Shown here one piece after another: positions 1-11,424 of a stretch of 64,000 nt of DNA; the first letter of the stretch is position 1; each line of letters begins with the position of its first letter. The stretch comes from Schistocephalus solidus (lineage: Eukaryota; Platyhelminthes; Cestoda; Diphyllobothriidea; Diphyllobothriidae): positions 1 to 64,000 of the forward strand of contig WEDG01003361.1 of assembly GCA_017591395.1 (NCBI GenBank), in the 5' to 3' direction. A program made the translations under genes and the position numbers. Under the pieces are notes generated by a model, which saw nothing but the letters and a program-made list of their open reading frames with translations, made no database searches and was not told where the DNA came from.

Positions 1-164
1 GACATACAGTCGTGGTGTGGCGCACGAAGACGGGTACGCCGACCCGTGGTGCACAACCCCCAACCAAAAGCTGACTTACACGCGCTCTTTTTGCACTGCT
101 GACGCCAGTCACTGTAGAGTTGATTTGGGAGTGATAGGTGTCGATAGTGTGTGTGGTGCATGGA

Positions 165-2029
165 CTGCTCCCGGAAAGCCAATGTGGCTTCTGACGACAC
201 CGAGGAACAATCGATATGATCTTCGCCGCTTGACAGCTGCAAGATAAGTGCCAGGAGATGCGGACTCACCTCTACACTATTTTCGTGGATCTTACGAATG
301 CCTTTGACACGGTGAATCGCGACGGGCTGTGGAAAATCATGCAGAAATTCGGCTGTCCTGAACGTTTCACGCATATGGTACGTCAGCTTCACGACGGGAT
401 GATGGCACGGGTTACTGACAACGGGACCGTATCCGAAGCATTCGCAGTGACCAACGGAGTGAAACAGGGCTGCGTCCTTGCACGCACCCTCTTTAGTCTC
501 ATGTTCTCTGCCATGCTAACGGTCGCCTACCACGAAGAACGCCCCGGGATCCGCATCGCCTACCGGGTGGACGGCCGACTTCTCAAACAACGAATGACCC
601 ACTTACGCTCGCGTGTCTCGACAGCCACCATCCACGAACTTCTCTTTGCTGAAAACTGCGCACTCAGTGCAACGACAGAAGAGGAAATGCAAAAGAGCAT
701 GAACCTCTTTGCTGCCGCCTGTGATAACTTTGGACTTCGCATCAACACTGAGAGAACGGTTGTGATGCATTAGCTGCCACCCAATACCACCTACTCCGCA
801 GCTCACATCAATGTCAATGGCGCCCAACTGAAATCTGTGAATAACTTCACGTATCTGGGCAGCAATCTCTCCCGTAGCACCGAAGTTGACGATGAGATCG
901 CCAAAGCCAGCTAAGCCTTTGGACGCATGCAGAACTTGGTCTGGAATCGACACGGTCACCACATCAGCACCAAACTCAAGATGTGCAAAGCTGTCATATC
1001 GACGCTGCTGTATTGAGCAGAGACATGGACGATCTACCAAAAGCAGGCGCGGAATTTACCACTTCCACCTCAGCTGCCTTCGCAGAATACTAAAGCTGAC
1101 ATGACAAGACAGGATACCGGACACGGCCTTCTCAGCATTTATGCTCAGCTGAAACAACTGCAACTGCGGTGGAGTGGCCACCTTGTGAGGATGGATGACG
1201 AACGATTACCCAAACGACTCTTCTATGGAGATGTCGCCATGGGTCTTTGTCGACAAGGGGGTCAAGTACGACGCTACAAGGACACCTTGAAGACTTCCCT
1301 GAAGCAACTGCAGATCAACCCAGCTACCTGGGAAAACCTCGCCCGGAGCCGACCTGCTTGGAGAAGGACAGTGAAGACAGAGGCAGAAATCTACGAAGCC
1401 GACAGGATCGCCGCCACCAAGATCAAAAAGCGGCACGAATGTCACCAGCGCCCCGGACCAACACCACCAATGCCCAGGCGATTCCAACACGCCCACGCTG
1501 TCAACGCACCTTCCGTGCGCGAATCGGTCTGGTCGGACATCTTCGGACGCAATGCACCAACATTCCGACAATTCCAACATCTACATCCAATTCTGCCAGC
1601 ACTCCTTCGGACTCTTCCTTCCTCACTCCTGGCATCAATTCAATTACTCACACCATCATAGAGACCACATACCTATACTCATCACTTGTTACCCCCACCC
1701 CTACCGCAACCGCCGCCATCAAGACCACCATCAGCGATGGAGACTCTCTCCTAAACTGTCCTCATTGCGACCGCACATTTGCCTCACGCATCGGCCTGGT
1801 CAGTCACTTGCAAATCTATCGTACAGAGACTGGTGAACCAGTGCCAGGAGCACCAACACGCAGCAGAGATCGCCGTCTCCACTGCCCTCAATGTCCTCGC
1901 GCATTCACTCATCGCATGGGCTTTTTCGGTCTCATGCACATCCATGCACATCAGCACACAATTCCTACACTAATACATAGACAACACCCTCACCAGAATC
2001 ATGTACCCGTGAATGTCATGGTTTCCTAG
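165..2029 (+). pseudogene. Non-LTR retrotransposon ORF2 with C-terminal C2H2 zinc fingers, decayed
   Basis: This is a 5'-truncated reverse transcriptase. Fingers and palm start near 171 and run to 771, with FVDLTNAFDTVNRDGLW and GVKQGC motifs. The catalytic FADD box is changed to FAEN near 650. The frame continues past a TAG at 771-773 through a thumb region (YLGSNLSRST, near 855), another stop near 913, and the QLQLRWSGHLVRMDDERLPK block at 1150-1220. The tail at 1490-1990 holds C2H2-type fingers: CQRTF..RIGLVGHL, CPHCDRTFASRIGLVSHL and CPQCPRAFTHRMG. Frames shift several times. This architecture is common in tapeworm and schistosome repeats. The sequence at 5-55 resembles the repeat at 2206-2260, so the element may have inserted into that repeat. 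Confidence 0.85.
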
Positions 2030-2035
2030 AAAGCC

Positions 2036-2340
2036 TGGCTTAGAAGGCTGGCAATCTGACGCTTACACCAGACTACACCGTCGGCCCAGTGTATGTGCTC
2101 TGTGTGTCGAGTGGCTGACCAGTGGACTGGGAGTCTGACGGCGATTGCTCCTCCATATCCCCTGATTTAGTGAATCCTGGTGTGTGCTTTATGGGGACCA
2201 GGTCGTGGTATGGCGCACGAAGACGGTTACGCCGAGCCGTCAGCCAACGCGCGCACTCCCACATCAGACAAATAACTGGCTCGGACGGTGGTCTGATTGT
2301 AGAGGAGAGAGTTAGGTTGACGGCTCAGAGAATTTTCCTC
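2036..2340 (+). repeat. SINE-like repeat, family R1
   Basis: The segment contains the family's hallmarks: ggcttagaaggctggcaa near the start and gggaccaggtcgtgg.tatggcgcacg.aga.g in the middle, followed by a tcagcca motif. The same blocks appear at 55371-55790 and 59612-60000. It is non-coding. A piece of the same block also occurs at 5-55, on the other side of the zinc-finger retrotransposon. Confidence 0.6.
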
Positions 2341-2347
2341 ACTATAA

Positions 2348-2740
2348 ACAATCTGACGCGCTTGAAACTCTAACGGTGCGCTAAAAGCCGTGGCTTGGAA
2401 GGTTGCCAACTGACTTGAAAACTCGGACCGCATGGTCAGCCAATGGTTTGTTTTGTGTGGAGTGGCTGCCTGGCGGACGGAGAGTCAGGCTGCAATGGCT
2501 CCTTGTTAATGTGGACTTTATGGCATTCCCGCTCCATGGGGTCAGAGCCAGGTGTGGTGGGACGCCCAGGGGCGGCTCCGACCGCACCAGCCACCTGCGC
2601 CCTGTCCCATCTCCGGTCTTCTTGACTGTGTCATGAGACCGGGCTCACGCGCAAGTCTCCGTCCCTGCACCACCCTTCCGTGGAGCATAGGGTGGACATC
2701 GTTGGTCTACGACGGTCGAACTGTCGTGTGTGTATAGGAA
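2348..2740 (+). repeat. SINE-like repeat, R1 5' part joined to R2 3' part
   Basis: It begins atctgacgcgcttgaa and continues through aaagccgtggcttggaaggttgcc, matching the start of the repeats at 55371 and 61805. Its second half (2560-2740), with the cagccacctgcgccc block and the ending gacggtcgaactgtc, matches the reverse complement of the repeats at 29530-29785 and 44800-45085. This copy therefore links the two sets into one family of roughly 400 bp. Confidence 0.65.
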
Positions 2741-2744
2741 ATGA

Positions 2745-3410
2745 TACTCTTTTCTTTATAATCACTAAACCAATAAGCAGGAATAAGATACCTGTCTTCT
2801 GTAAGGTGTTCACCAAGAAGTTTGTCAACTAACAAGAAATACTATCCTTCATGAATGCTAATAATCAGTTGGTTAAAATCCGCTCTGTGATATACTTATC
2901 TAGTACAAGTAAGGCTCTGTGTAGTCACATTCGCGAGGCAGCTAACCGATTCGCACACCTGGAGCGTCCCCAGTGGTCGTTAATGGGGCCTTTCTGTGGC
3001 CAGAAAATCTGGAGGACACTGAATGCATCAACCAATCACAGGTTGGATGCCGTAATAGAATTCGAACCCCCAAAAAATATAGCAAAATCTAATCAAAGTG
3101 TTCTGCTGTCAGAAGCATCTTCTAACAATCCGCAAAAAAAAAAATTTCGCGGGTAGGTGATATGATAAGTAGAGCATTCGATCAGGTTTGCAGTATCCAC
3201 TTGCCTAGCCAACAGTGAACGCTTAATGACGTCTCATAAACGGCACATATTTTAAAAAAGCACATCTTCATCAAGGGCTCAAAATCCGCTGTGTAAAGCA
3301 AGTTTATTTAACAAAAGAGCGGTAACAAACTTTCCAGGAGGTATAAGTGTATGAAGGCACGGAAAGTGCTAGAAGAATTTTAAGTATGAAATTCCGACGG
3401 AAAAGATAAT
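2745..3410. other. No recognised feature
   Basis: AT-rich sequence. The only open frame of note (2851-3156, 101 codons) shows no domain or codon signal that I recognise. I see nothing supportable here. Confidence 0.3.
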
Positions 3411-3416
3411 GCTTGA

Positions 3417-3488
3417 AGAGAGCACTGGGGTTTGAGCCGGGGACCTCTCGATCTGCAGTCAAATACTTTACCACTGAGCTATGCTTCC
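3417..3488 (-). pseudogene. tRNA-Cys pseudogene
   Basis: The segment aligns end to end with the two intact tRNA-Cys genes, including the GCA anticodon stretch and GAGAGGTCCCCGG. The acceptor stem has a mismatch, the 3' side of the T stem is changed from CCGGG to CCCAG, and D-arm bases are altered. It is probably no longer functional. Confidence 0.85.
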
Positions 3489-3489
3489 G

Positions 3490-4888
3490 CCTGAAACTAT
3501 GCTTTCAGCCTCGCTATGCCTTCAAACTCCTCGGTACTGCACAGTTTAACCGTTTGAGTCGATCAACACTTTGTTTGTCAATCCGTACTAGAAGTGTGCC
3601 GAGCATAAATGATCCTGGCGCAAGTACATACAAAAATTCTCAATATCGCCTGCCTATCCACGACTTCGTTTTGAGGTAACTGCTTGTGACATCCGGATCT
3701 CTCTCTCCTTTCAAAATCTGCCACTAAATGTTGGGTTGTACACTCTGGTCAAATGGAGCAAGAAGGCCCTAAATTGAAGTGGACTGCCAAGCGTCTGTAT
3801 GAAATCAGCAGGACTATAAATGAAGTATTGGCGAAGAGTAACTCCCTGGACTTCTTCATGGTTGCATCACGTCAGGCGAGGCACATCGCAGTCATAACTT
3901 GGATTTTTAACAGTTCAGGCCTCTCTGACCGTCGCCTAACCCAGCCAGTTCTGGTGGGTGGGATTGCGTTCTTTCGGTTTCTCAGTATAAAATGAACCCA
4001 GTTATTTCAAAGAGGCCCTGTACCTCGTTAGCAGAAGAAGATGGAAGTCCTTATCTTCGCTCGATGGAGTCTATTGCAGGAGGAGGTAGTCTCCTATGAG
4101 ATGAAATTTGCCCATCCAGTCTGATTTTAGCAGAGAATTTGGACGCGCCGTTTGGCCCAGGTGGTCCGCTGTCGATCACATAGTCGGAAAATTCAATAAT
4201 CGTGAAGTTGCCAGCCTTCGCTTGTTCATATCGTCGGGTCTGATATCGTTCTCACTGTCGGATCGCTATGTTTTTAATATATTCGAGGAGTAAAACCCTT
4301 GGCAACCACTCTCCTAGGAATGCAGACACTGTAGACCATGACCGTATCCATAATTATAAAGATTACTACGACTGTGAAACTGTGGCAGGGACGCAAGATG
4401 TTGAAAAATGCATCAATTGATTCCCAAGCCTGATTACATGGCAGCTGAGGGACAAATAGCATACGCATTCCCAAAACCCTTTGTTTGTGTAGTTACAGCA
4501 GTCGAGTGGAAAAATAAAACTCTTCTTCTTTGCTCTCTCCAACTTTTAGTTTATCAGAGATCAGAAAAGCTGCCTGGTTTGTTATTTATTTTTTTATTGC
4601 TACTGAAATCGTACTGGCTAGGCATGTTACTGTTTATTAATATTTTCCATTTGTGGTATAAGAAGGGTAGGTGTAGTTGTGCATCAGATATGACGTTTTT
4701 TAAATGCGAGGGAGTTTTGATGGATGATTTATTTTTAAGGGCTGCTTAGAAGTATACATTTACCGAATACCACCGTCAATTCAATTAAGTTTCCAGAACA
4801 CATCAAAACAAATGACAAGCTGTAGATGTATATCTGCACAAAAGTTTACAATCTCAAAAGGAAAAAAGCTGACTAAATAAGGATTGCT
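3490..4888. other. No recognised feature
   Basis: There are only short open frames on both strands, including a hydrophobic 113-codon one at 4408-4749 without recognisable similarity. Stops interrupt every frame and no repeat shared with the rest of the window was noticed. Confidence 0.3.
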
Positions 4889-5108
4889 TATATGGCCCCC
4901 TGACAGGACATGAGAACAGGAACCACCCGTAATGCAGGTGGCTATGGAATAACTCCCATGAAAATTAGGGTGAGGTTTAAATTCAGGATTACGTTTAACG
5001 TTCGGGCTAGGATTAGAGTTAGGGTTGGGATAGGAGAAAATTTAGCTCAAGACTACCTGTGGAGAGGCGGATTTCCTACTCCCGTGTCTTGCCGGCAGGA
5101 TGCATATA
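4889..5108. mobile_element. MITE-like element with terminal inverted repeats and TTAGGG-like core
   Basis: The left end, tatatggccccctgacagga, and the complement of the right end, tatatgcatcctgccggcaa, are imperfect inverted repeats. They extend about 35 bp and include agaacaggaa/ggagtaggaa. The core (4960-5035) is made of degenerate tta.ggt / gttagggttggg units. A second copy with the same layout is at 43881-44238. No coding capacity is present, so it would depend on a transposase elsewhere. Confidence 0.65.
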
Positions 5109-5109
5109 A

Positions 5110-6299
5110 ACAATTCTGGTCGTTGCATTTATCTCCTTATTCCATTCCCTTGGAAAGGAACTCAGTGATGCATGTGAGGTTACATGGTAGTTGAAATATC
5201 TACCATCAAACTGATCTATAAGTCATCTGCTGGGGATCCTTTCCGATAGTCCGATATTTAAATTTAAACAGATTTCGAAGCATGTAACTTGGGCTCTTAA
5301 AATTAAGCCACATTTCTCCATTCACATGAGGAGTTGCTTATATTTTCTCCGGTTGAGCTCTTTCGTTCATGCTATGCTGTTCGTTATCCCTCTGTTTAGT
5401 TGATCTACAATAATGAGGTAATTCGAACATGACGCTAGGATCATTTTGAAGGAAGTAAAACCTCCACCTATCAGGCATGATGTCAACAGTTGTAGTTTGC
5501 GACCGTTATGCATGGTTTATGATCTTCCGGTTTATGTGTGTTGCATACCCATTTTTATTTATGGTGAATGGAGGACTATTGTGCTAAAAAATTTGGAATA
5601 CAACATTCAACTATGTACCCAAATTAATAAGAAAATCTCTGTAGTGAAATTTCCCATCAACGGAAAATGTTCGCGGCAGGGTGAAGCGTAACCATAGCAC
5701 TCCCGACATTCGATGCTTGACAAGGAATCGTTTCCACCCTGTCACCATATACAGCCGGGAAGGGGGATATAAAAGCGTTCTTGAACAGACATTCTGTGAT
5801 ACTTTTAAAGGCTGGAATAGTCGCGCAACCTCGTTGCATCGAACTTTTCGTTCAAACGAACCTTCCTCATACTGGATGATTTCGGAAGGGTCACCTTCGA
5901 AATTCACCGGCAAATTTAACAATGCAGACCTTTGCCTTTGATTGCAGTGGATGCGGAAGTTAAAGAATGGCCTCGTAATGGCAAGCCCTAATAGCACATA
6001 TCTCTGGGTGGGCGCAGAGGCACTTCAGTAGATCGCTGGAAATATACGGTTAGTCGACTGTCTTTCTCGAATCCAGCCTCAGAGACCATAAGAAACACTG
6101 CGTTCCGCCTCCTACATCTTAGATCGTATCTCTAAACCTGCATTTTGGGCTGGTCAATCAAGGAGGTTTCTTAAAGCTCTTCTGTTTATTTAAGCCATGG
6201 GATTTGGGGATTTTGTTGAACTTCCTTTGCAAAACTCTGCTTGCATGAAAAACCATTGTGATGGGCACAAAATTGGAGTTTTTATTATATGTCTCGGTT
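5110..6299. other. No recognised feature
   Basis: A 128-codon frame on the minus strand (5611-5997) overlaps open frames on the other strand and has no motif that I recognise. The rest is AT-rich with frequent stops. Confidence 0.3.
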
Positions 6300-6530
6300 G
6301 TCCAGAGGGAGAAGATTCAATCGCTGGAACATGAAGTTCATTGGCCTGACATTTCGAACGCTCACTGGAACCCATAATCAGAATCAGTCGCAGACAAGGG
6401 TAATGGAGGCAAACGGTGCGCAGTATCTATAGTACGTAGTGGCCACGCGATCAAATCTGTACTACAATTAACAGCTCTCAAGATCACCGCTGGGGGTCCT
6501 AATTGATGCGATGATGCTTTGACAGTTCGC
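6300..6530 (-). repeat. Penelope-like element terminal repeat (3' copy)
   Basis: Read on the minus strand, the segment runs from gatcttgagagctgttaat, through actgcgcacc, to ccaatgaact..gttccagcgat. It matches, base for base over long stretches, the plus-strand segment at 8236-8465. It lies directly downstream of the GIY-YIG end of the Penelope-like ORF, where such elements carry a terminal repeat. Confidence 0.7.
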
Positions 6531-6585
6531 CTCCATGTCGTTACTCACCGCGATTTCATCATCCGTGTTGGATTGTGGCATGATA

Positions 6586-8100
6586 CCTACTCGGTACATT
6601 GTCTCGCTGTCATTGGAAGTGTTCGTTGCTCGTTTCCTCCCCTATGCAGGCAAAAGCTCAGCACAGAATATGGGAACGGGAAGTCGTTGCGCTTGTTGAC
6701 GGACTGTGGGCCTGAGAAACATGACTCGGGCAGCTCGCGGCTCACGCGATTGTCACCTCCTGTGAGGATTTTGCCGTCATGAAACTTGAAAATACGGCCG
6801 AGTGCCATTGAGTGTGATGCAACCTGAGAGCTAGCATCTTTTCTCCTCACCATAGCTACGTGCTCGGCCATTCGCGTCCAAAGTAATCTCCCAGTTTCGC
6901 TGAATTATTTGCTTTGTCTACATCTGTACCAGATCCGATGAACGATTTCAGATGTTTGCTGCCTTGGCACTGGGTCTTTCGGCCGCATGACCTGACGCCT
7001 GACGGTTGCCTCCGGCCTGTATGCGACTCCAACACCAAGGGGAGTGAGAAAGCGGCTGACGGCCTCCAAGGCGTTCTTCGCGTATAAAATAGTTCGAAAA
7101 AATTGACGACCAACTGGATTTGGTCTCTCGTCTCGTTTGCGTATGCACTGGTTGACAAACTTGCGTGGGTAGCCATTCGCTCTCGCTACCCGTCAAAGAT
7201 ATTGTAATTCAGCAACTTTGTCTTCAATCTCACTGCAATGTGTCTCAACGCACCGGTATAGCGTCCTTACGCAAGTGCGTTTGCGACTGATCGGGTGGTT
7301 GGTGTTGAAGTTCAGTACTTGCGTCATGTTTTTCGATTTCCTGAACACTTTGGTTTTCACATCACCACAACCTTCGCGGCAAACGAGGATATCCAGAAAG
7401 GCCAGCTGGTTGTTTTCTTCCTTCTCCATCGTAAATTGAATGTCCGGGAAAACAGCGTTGAGACATTCTTCGAATGTCAGCACCTGATCCCGTTCAATGA
7501 CAACGAAGGTATCATCCACATACCGAGCCCAGAATTTCAGTTTGTGGTTTCGGAAGATCAGCGACTCCAACCGGTTCAAGACCACCTCGGCTATGAGTTC
7601 CGAAATCGGTGAACCCATTGGTGCGCTTTTAACCTGCTTGTATATTGTTCCGTCAAACGTGAAAAACGTCTTGAGAGAGAACTTCAGGAGTTGGAGGATT
7701 TGGTTGTGTCTGAGGTGATTCTCTTTTTCAAGTGTTTGTATCGTAGGAGTAATTTAATAGTCTCGATTGCCAAGTCTTGTGGAATTGAAGTAAAAAAGGA
7801 CATGACATCAAAAGATACCATAACGTCACCTGCCAGGAGGCCTGTCCGTTTAAGTTTCTCCAAGAATCTTGTCGAGGAGCTTACTGTGATTTACGAATCA
7901 GCCATCAGAAAGCTGAGATGTTGAAACAGTCACTTTGTCAGTTCATAACTGGGGGTGCCTTTGTGTGATACGATTGGTCGTGGAGGAGCACCCTGTTTGT
8001 GCACTTTTGGGAGACCATAGAATCGAACCAGGGCTGTTTCCTGATACCGAATAAGGGTCTTCGCTTAGTCCGTTGCTTCCTCTAACATCCAACACGGGTG
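6586..8100 (-). pseudogene. Penelope-like element ORF (reverse transcriptase plus GIY-YIG), broken
   Basis: On the minus strand the frame starts near 8050 with FYGLPKVHK and PRPIVSHKGTPSYELTK. It passes VSFDVMSFFTSIPQDLA near 7800 and reaches MGSPISELIAEVVLNRLES (7618) and the catalytic ARYVDDTFVV (near 7520). FLDILVCREG, NHPISRKRTCVRTLYRCVE and the linker to 7190 follow. The C-terminal part (6586-6890) keeps the end of the GIY-YIG nuclease, but the core GIY-YIG block near 6900 is damaged. There are several stops and frameshifts, so it is dead as a protein gene. Penelope-like RTs are recognised by their relation to telomerase and by the YVDD box. Confidence 0.85.
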
Positions 8101-8111
8101 TTGAAATTTTG

Positions 8112-8164
8112 GTGCCAAACCATCATTGCATCAGTTATGACCACCAGCAGTGATCGTGAGAGCT

Positions 8165-8212
<48 letters not shown>

Positions 8213-8310
8213 CATAATACGCACGCATAATACGAACGCGGACTGCCAAACCATAATTGCATCAGTTATGACCACCAGCAGTGATCGTGAGAGCTGTTAA
8301 TCATAATACG
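8112..8310. repeat. (TAA)n microsatellite between two copies of a 57-bp segment
   Basis: An (ATA)n tract at about 8166-8210 is flanked by two near-identical copies of a 57-bp block (8112-8168 and 8245-8301). Each block reads gccaaaccat.attgcatc and ends gtgagagctgttaat. The block is also the beginning of the Penelope terminal repeat. Confidence 0.8.
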
Positions 8311-8465
8311 CATGTGGTCGTGTGGCCGCTAGGAACCATAAATACTGCGCACCTCGTGTCTCTTTGACCATTATCTGCGAATTTTTCTGAGGATGGGTTC
8401 GAGCGAGCATCCGAAAAGTCATGCCAATAAACTACTTGCTTTAGCGATCCTTCTAAACTGTTTCC
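8236..8465 (+). repeat. Penelope-like element terminal repeat in inverted orientation
   Basis: The match to the minus strand of 6530-6300 is clear: agtgatcgtgagagctgtta, tactgcgcacc, ctgaggatgggttcgagcga, and caataaactacttg..ttagcgatc. It stands head-on to the main element, the kind of inverted partial copy that Penelope-like elements often leave at their 5' side. Confidence 0.7.
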
Positions 8466-8509
8466 TGGAAATAACCTTTGTGCTTCTATTTCAGTTGTCG
8501 TCCTCATGT

Positions 8510-9740
8510 ATCACAAGTATTATATGTCTGTCTTCCTGTACCTTTTTATGAACTCTTCGTCTTGCCTACTTTATACCACTCCACCGCTCACCACCCGCCT
8601 GCACTTGGTTGACCACGGGCAGACAGGGTTGTATGGCCCCAATCCGAAAAGTTTGAGGGTTTGTGGTCTCAATCAGAAAACGGAAATTATGGTACTGGGT
8701 GCTTTATTAAATGGGGTAAACGAAACAGGCGGACATGTTTTTCTATGGACGTAAAGTGTGCTAGCAAATTAAAATAATGAAAATTAGGAACTGTATACTG
8801 ACAAAAGACGTGAACACAGAGGGCATTGTTTAGGAATTCCCGACAAACTGTTCCCAGGTCGTTAATACTAAGCAAATCGAAGGAGAAAGTTTGCTGACGT
8901 ATGCATTTAGCACCTACGCATGGTGTCTCTCTCCCTATCCCCTCCGCCAACGCCTATCGTATTACATACACAACGTCCGCATAAAGTAATTTAAGCTGAA
9001 GTTATTGCATTTTCGTTTTTTTCATTTGTTGTAAGAAATAGAACACAAATCTTAATTTATTTCGCCTTTGCCCTATTCGTATGCACCCTAGTAGCGTCGT
9101 ATAGCGAGTTGTGCTGCTATAGTGACGTCTCACTATAGAAGTGCTGCGCAATTCGATTGGATAACGTGATTGTACCATCCACGCAGTCATTGGTTGCCTG
9201 CCTTTCTCATGCACCGGCGATGCATGCGCCCACGACGTCATTATTGCAAACGTGATACAACCGGCGTGCGTTCTACAATTTACCTCTTCCACTTCTATAC
9301 TTGCTCTTTGAAATTGAGGTTTAAACTGTTGAGCCACGAATGTCAACATACAATTCAGCGGTGTGAAGAAGGATGTAGACGGAATATGAAGAAGAAGAAG
9401 AAGCAACGAGTAAGTAGAAAATCTCTTCTTCCGTAATAAGCGGCCGATAATTCAAGGCAGTCCGTTAACGGATGAATAAAAGGGCGCGTCGTCAATTGGT
9501 AGTTTGTGGCAATTTGACTTAAGAACAAGTGAATGCATCAGGCTACCGACCTAATTGACAAACGATCTCCGTTGGGTGGGAAAGCGTAGTTCCAAAGACA
9601 GCCACATGATCAACGACTTATCATCGATTCAAGGTGGTATACGAAGTCGATTGTGTGAACGGGCTCTATAGTCCAATATTGCATACTGCCATTAATGCAG
9701 ACTCCTGGAAATCCTCACGCCCGTTGTGCTTTAATTGTCT
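8510..9740. other. No recognised feature apart from a short (GAA)n run
   Basis: AT-rich sequence without supportable genes. A (GAA)n run lies at about 9386-9403. The open frames at 9002-9406 and 9170-9436 overlap on opposite strands and show no recognisable motif. Confidence 0.3.
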
Positions 9741-9744
9741 GCCG

Positions 9745-10205
9745 ATTCTCGGACGTTTATAGGGACATCGCATGCCCTTACAAGATTGGGGAGCACGTTG
9801 ACGTTGGACCGCAAAGGCAAATGCAGGCATTGGCAGGTAGGGAAGGAATTGTTTCAGAAAAACAGGAGGTATTCGTTAATTTAGCTATAGACAGGCTACC
9901 AATCTATAGTAAATCGAGGAAGGAGCTGTGGCTGCTCTGAGGTCGCATCGTACAACCCTATCTCAGTGGGATATTCCACGTAGCAATATATTATGAAAAC
10001 GGAAAGCCACATGACGTCCAACTCAATTGTAAGGAACTTGTTGAGGAAATAAGGGATCCTTTCAGGCCGGACGGGATACAATGTTCTTATTCCGCATGCA
10101 ACACATGTGTTCCTATCGGATGTATCAATTTCGATGCACCCACACGAGCCAACGAAGGCCACGAACGGGAAGATGAGTTATGCATTGGCCTAGCTGCTGG
10201 CTACC
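9745..10205 (+). pseudogene. CACTA-like transposase fragment
   Basis: The frame reads FVNLAIDRLPIYSKSRKELW, then after a stop GRIVQPYL, AIYYENGKP, KELVEEIRDPFRPDGIQC and FDAPTRA. This is the central block of the transposase family found again at 17480-24010, where the matching block reads IDGLPIHKKTKRGF..PILGRI. It lacks the N- and C-terminal parts. Confidence 0.65.
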
Positions 10206-10209
10206 TGGT

Positions 10210-10640
10210 GCGTCCATAGATGGAGGATAGTGGAACGATCTTCAGTTAAGTTTAGCTGCAAAATAAGCAGTTTGTCAAATCTGGCGAATAAGAAGTCGCG
10301 GACCAACAACGACAGCCCAACCAAGGCGCGGAGTACTGGAGTCTGTCGCAAATCCCGATAACGGCAGTGTGACATGGCGAACGTGAATCGCCATGAGATA
10401 AGTTTGCTTGCCTCTGAGGCCTTTTGGTTAGGTTCTTGAGCCAAAGGTGGTAGGGGAGGCAAACTCGATCAAAAAATCCAAGCGACTGTTGGGAATCCGC
10501 CTGTATTCCAAATTCCCAACAAAACCGCATAAAAATGTCCAACTACAGTATTACGATTTATGCTAGGCGTCCGCGGGAAATGACGCGCTCCGCAACCCTG
10601 GTCCAATGGTGCGAGTAAATAGTGTGTCAGCTGGACTATT
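10210..10640. other. No recognised feature
   Basis: Two overlapping minus-strand frames of 90-96 codons are present, without motifs that I recognise. Confidence 0.25.
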
Positions 10641-11075
10641 TGACCGGGAATGGATACTTGTTATCGGATGCTGGAATGTGTGAAATTCTCTGGATTGTGC
10701 TGCCCAAGCTCTGACGGTGCGCAGTCTTCATCAGTACCACGTGAATGTCAGTTGTCTACCTGAGGTCCGAATTCTTGACTCAGGCACAAGGGCAATAAAG
10801 AGCCCAGGGGTCAACTCCAACTTCACCCTGTAAAACATCGGCCCAAGTGAATCTTCTTGTAGACATGGTGTGGCTATTGCCTTCTTGGAAGAAACGAATC
10901 ATTCACTACTTACATGGGAACCAGTTACTGAGCGGATGGCTTACATGTGACTGTACCTGCACTTTTATGGTCTCATACTTGGGAAAGGTCATCCATCTGC
11001 TCACTGCCGTGGGCTTGGTGACTGGCATGGTGGGTCTGGTATTGTCTCTAAGTGAAAGACATACATTAAGACAGT
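10640..11075 (+). pseudogene. RTE-like non-LTR retrotransposon, endonuclease fragment
   Basis: The frame reads CWNV..SLDCAAQALTVRSL, VNVSCLPEVRILDSGTRAI and HGVAIAFLEETN. This is the N-terminal half of an exonuclease-endonuclease-phosphatase domain of the type carried by RTE-like flatworm elements. It is interrupted by a stop near 10680 and a frameshift near 10835. No reverse transcriptase follows, so this is a fragment. Confidence 0.55.
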
Positions 11076-11424
11076 AGAAGGACCATCCGTCACTCTCATT
11101 CAAATTTGCATTTAACCTACTTCACCGCTTCCTGAGCACATCGAGTAATCTCTTCAGGCGCCTGGTGAAGGCATCCAAGTTAACGTGGCCACCCTTGTTC
11201 CAAATTGCGTAGACCTCTATCTTAAAGTTGTTTAAACACGCAATACGTACCACGAATAACTTCATGTACAGATGAACATCGGTTAGCGAAGTTAACCGAT
11301 TCCGGCACCGAGCTCGTCATGTGAAACGCTCATCTTGCAAAATGAATTTCCCCGTTTATAATGGAAATCAAAGTAATCCGTTCCACCCCTGAAAACATCA
11401 ATAAGAAATTTTATAATCTAATTA

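Noticed and set aside
603..1040. 145-codon minus-strand frame
   Set aside because: It is antisense to the reverse transcriptase of the zinc-finger element, whose motifs are on the plus strand.
4408..4749. Hydrophobic 113-codon frame
   Set aside because: Its composition follows the T-rich DNA; there is no start context or similarity to support a membrane protein.
5611..5997. 128-codon minus-strand frame
   Set aside because: It overlaps open frames on the other strand and has no recognisable motif or repeat partner in the window.
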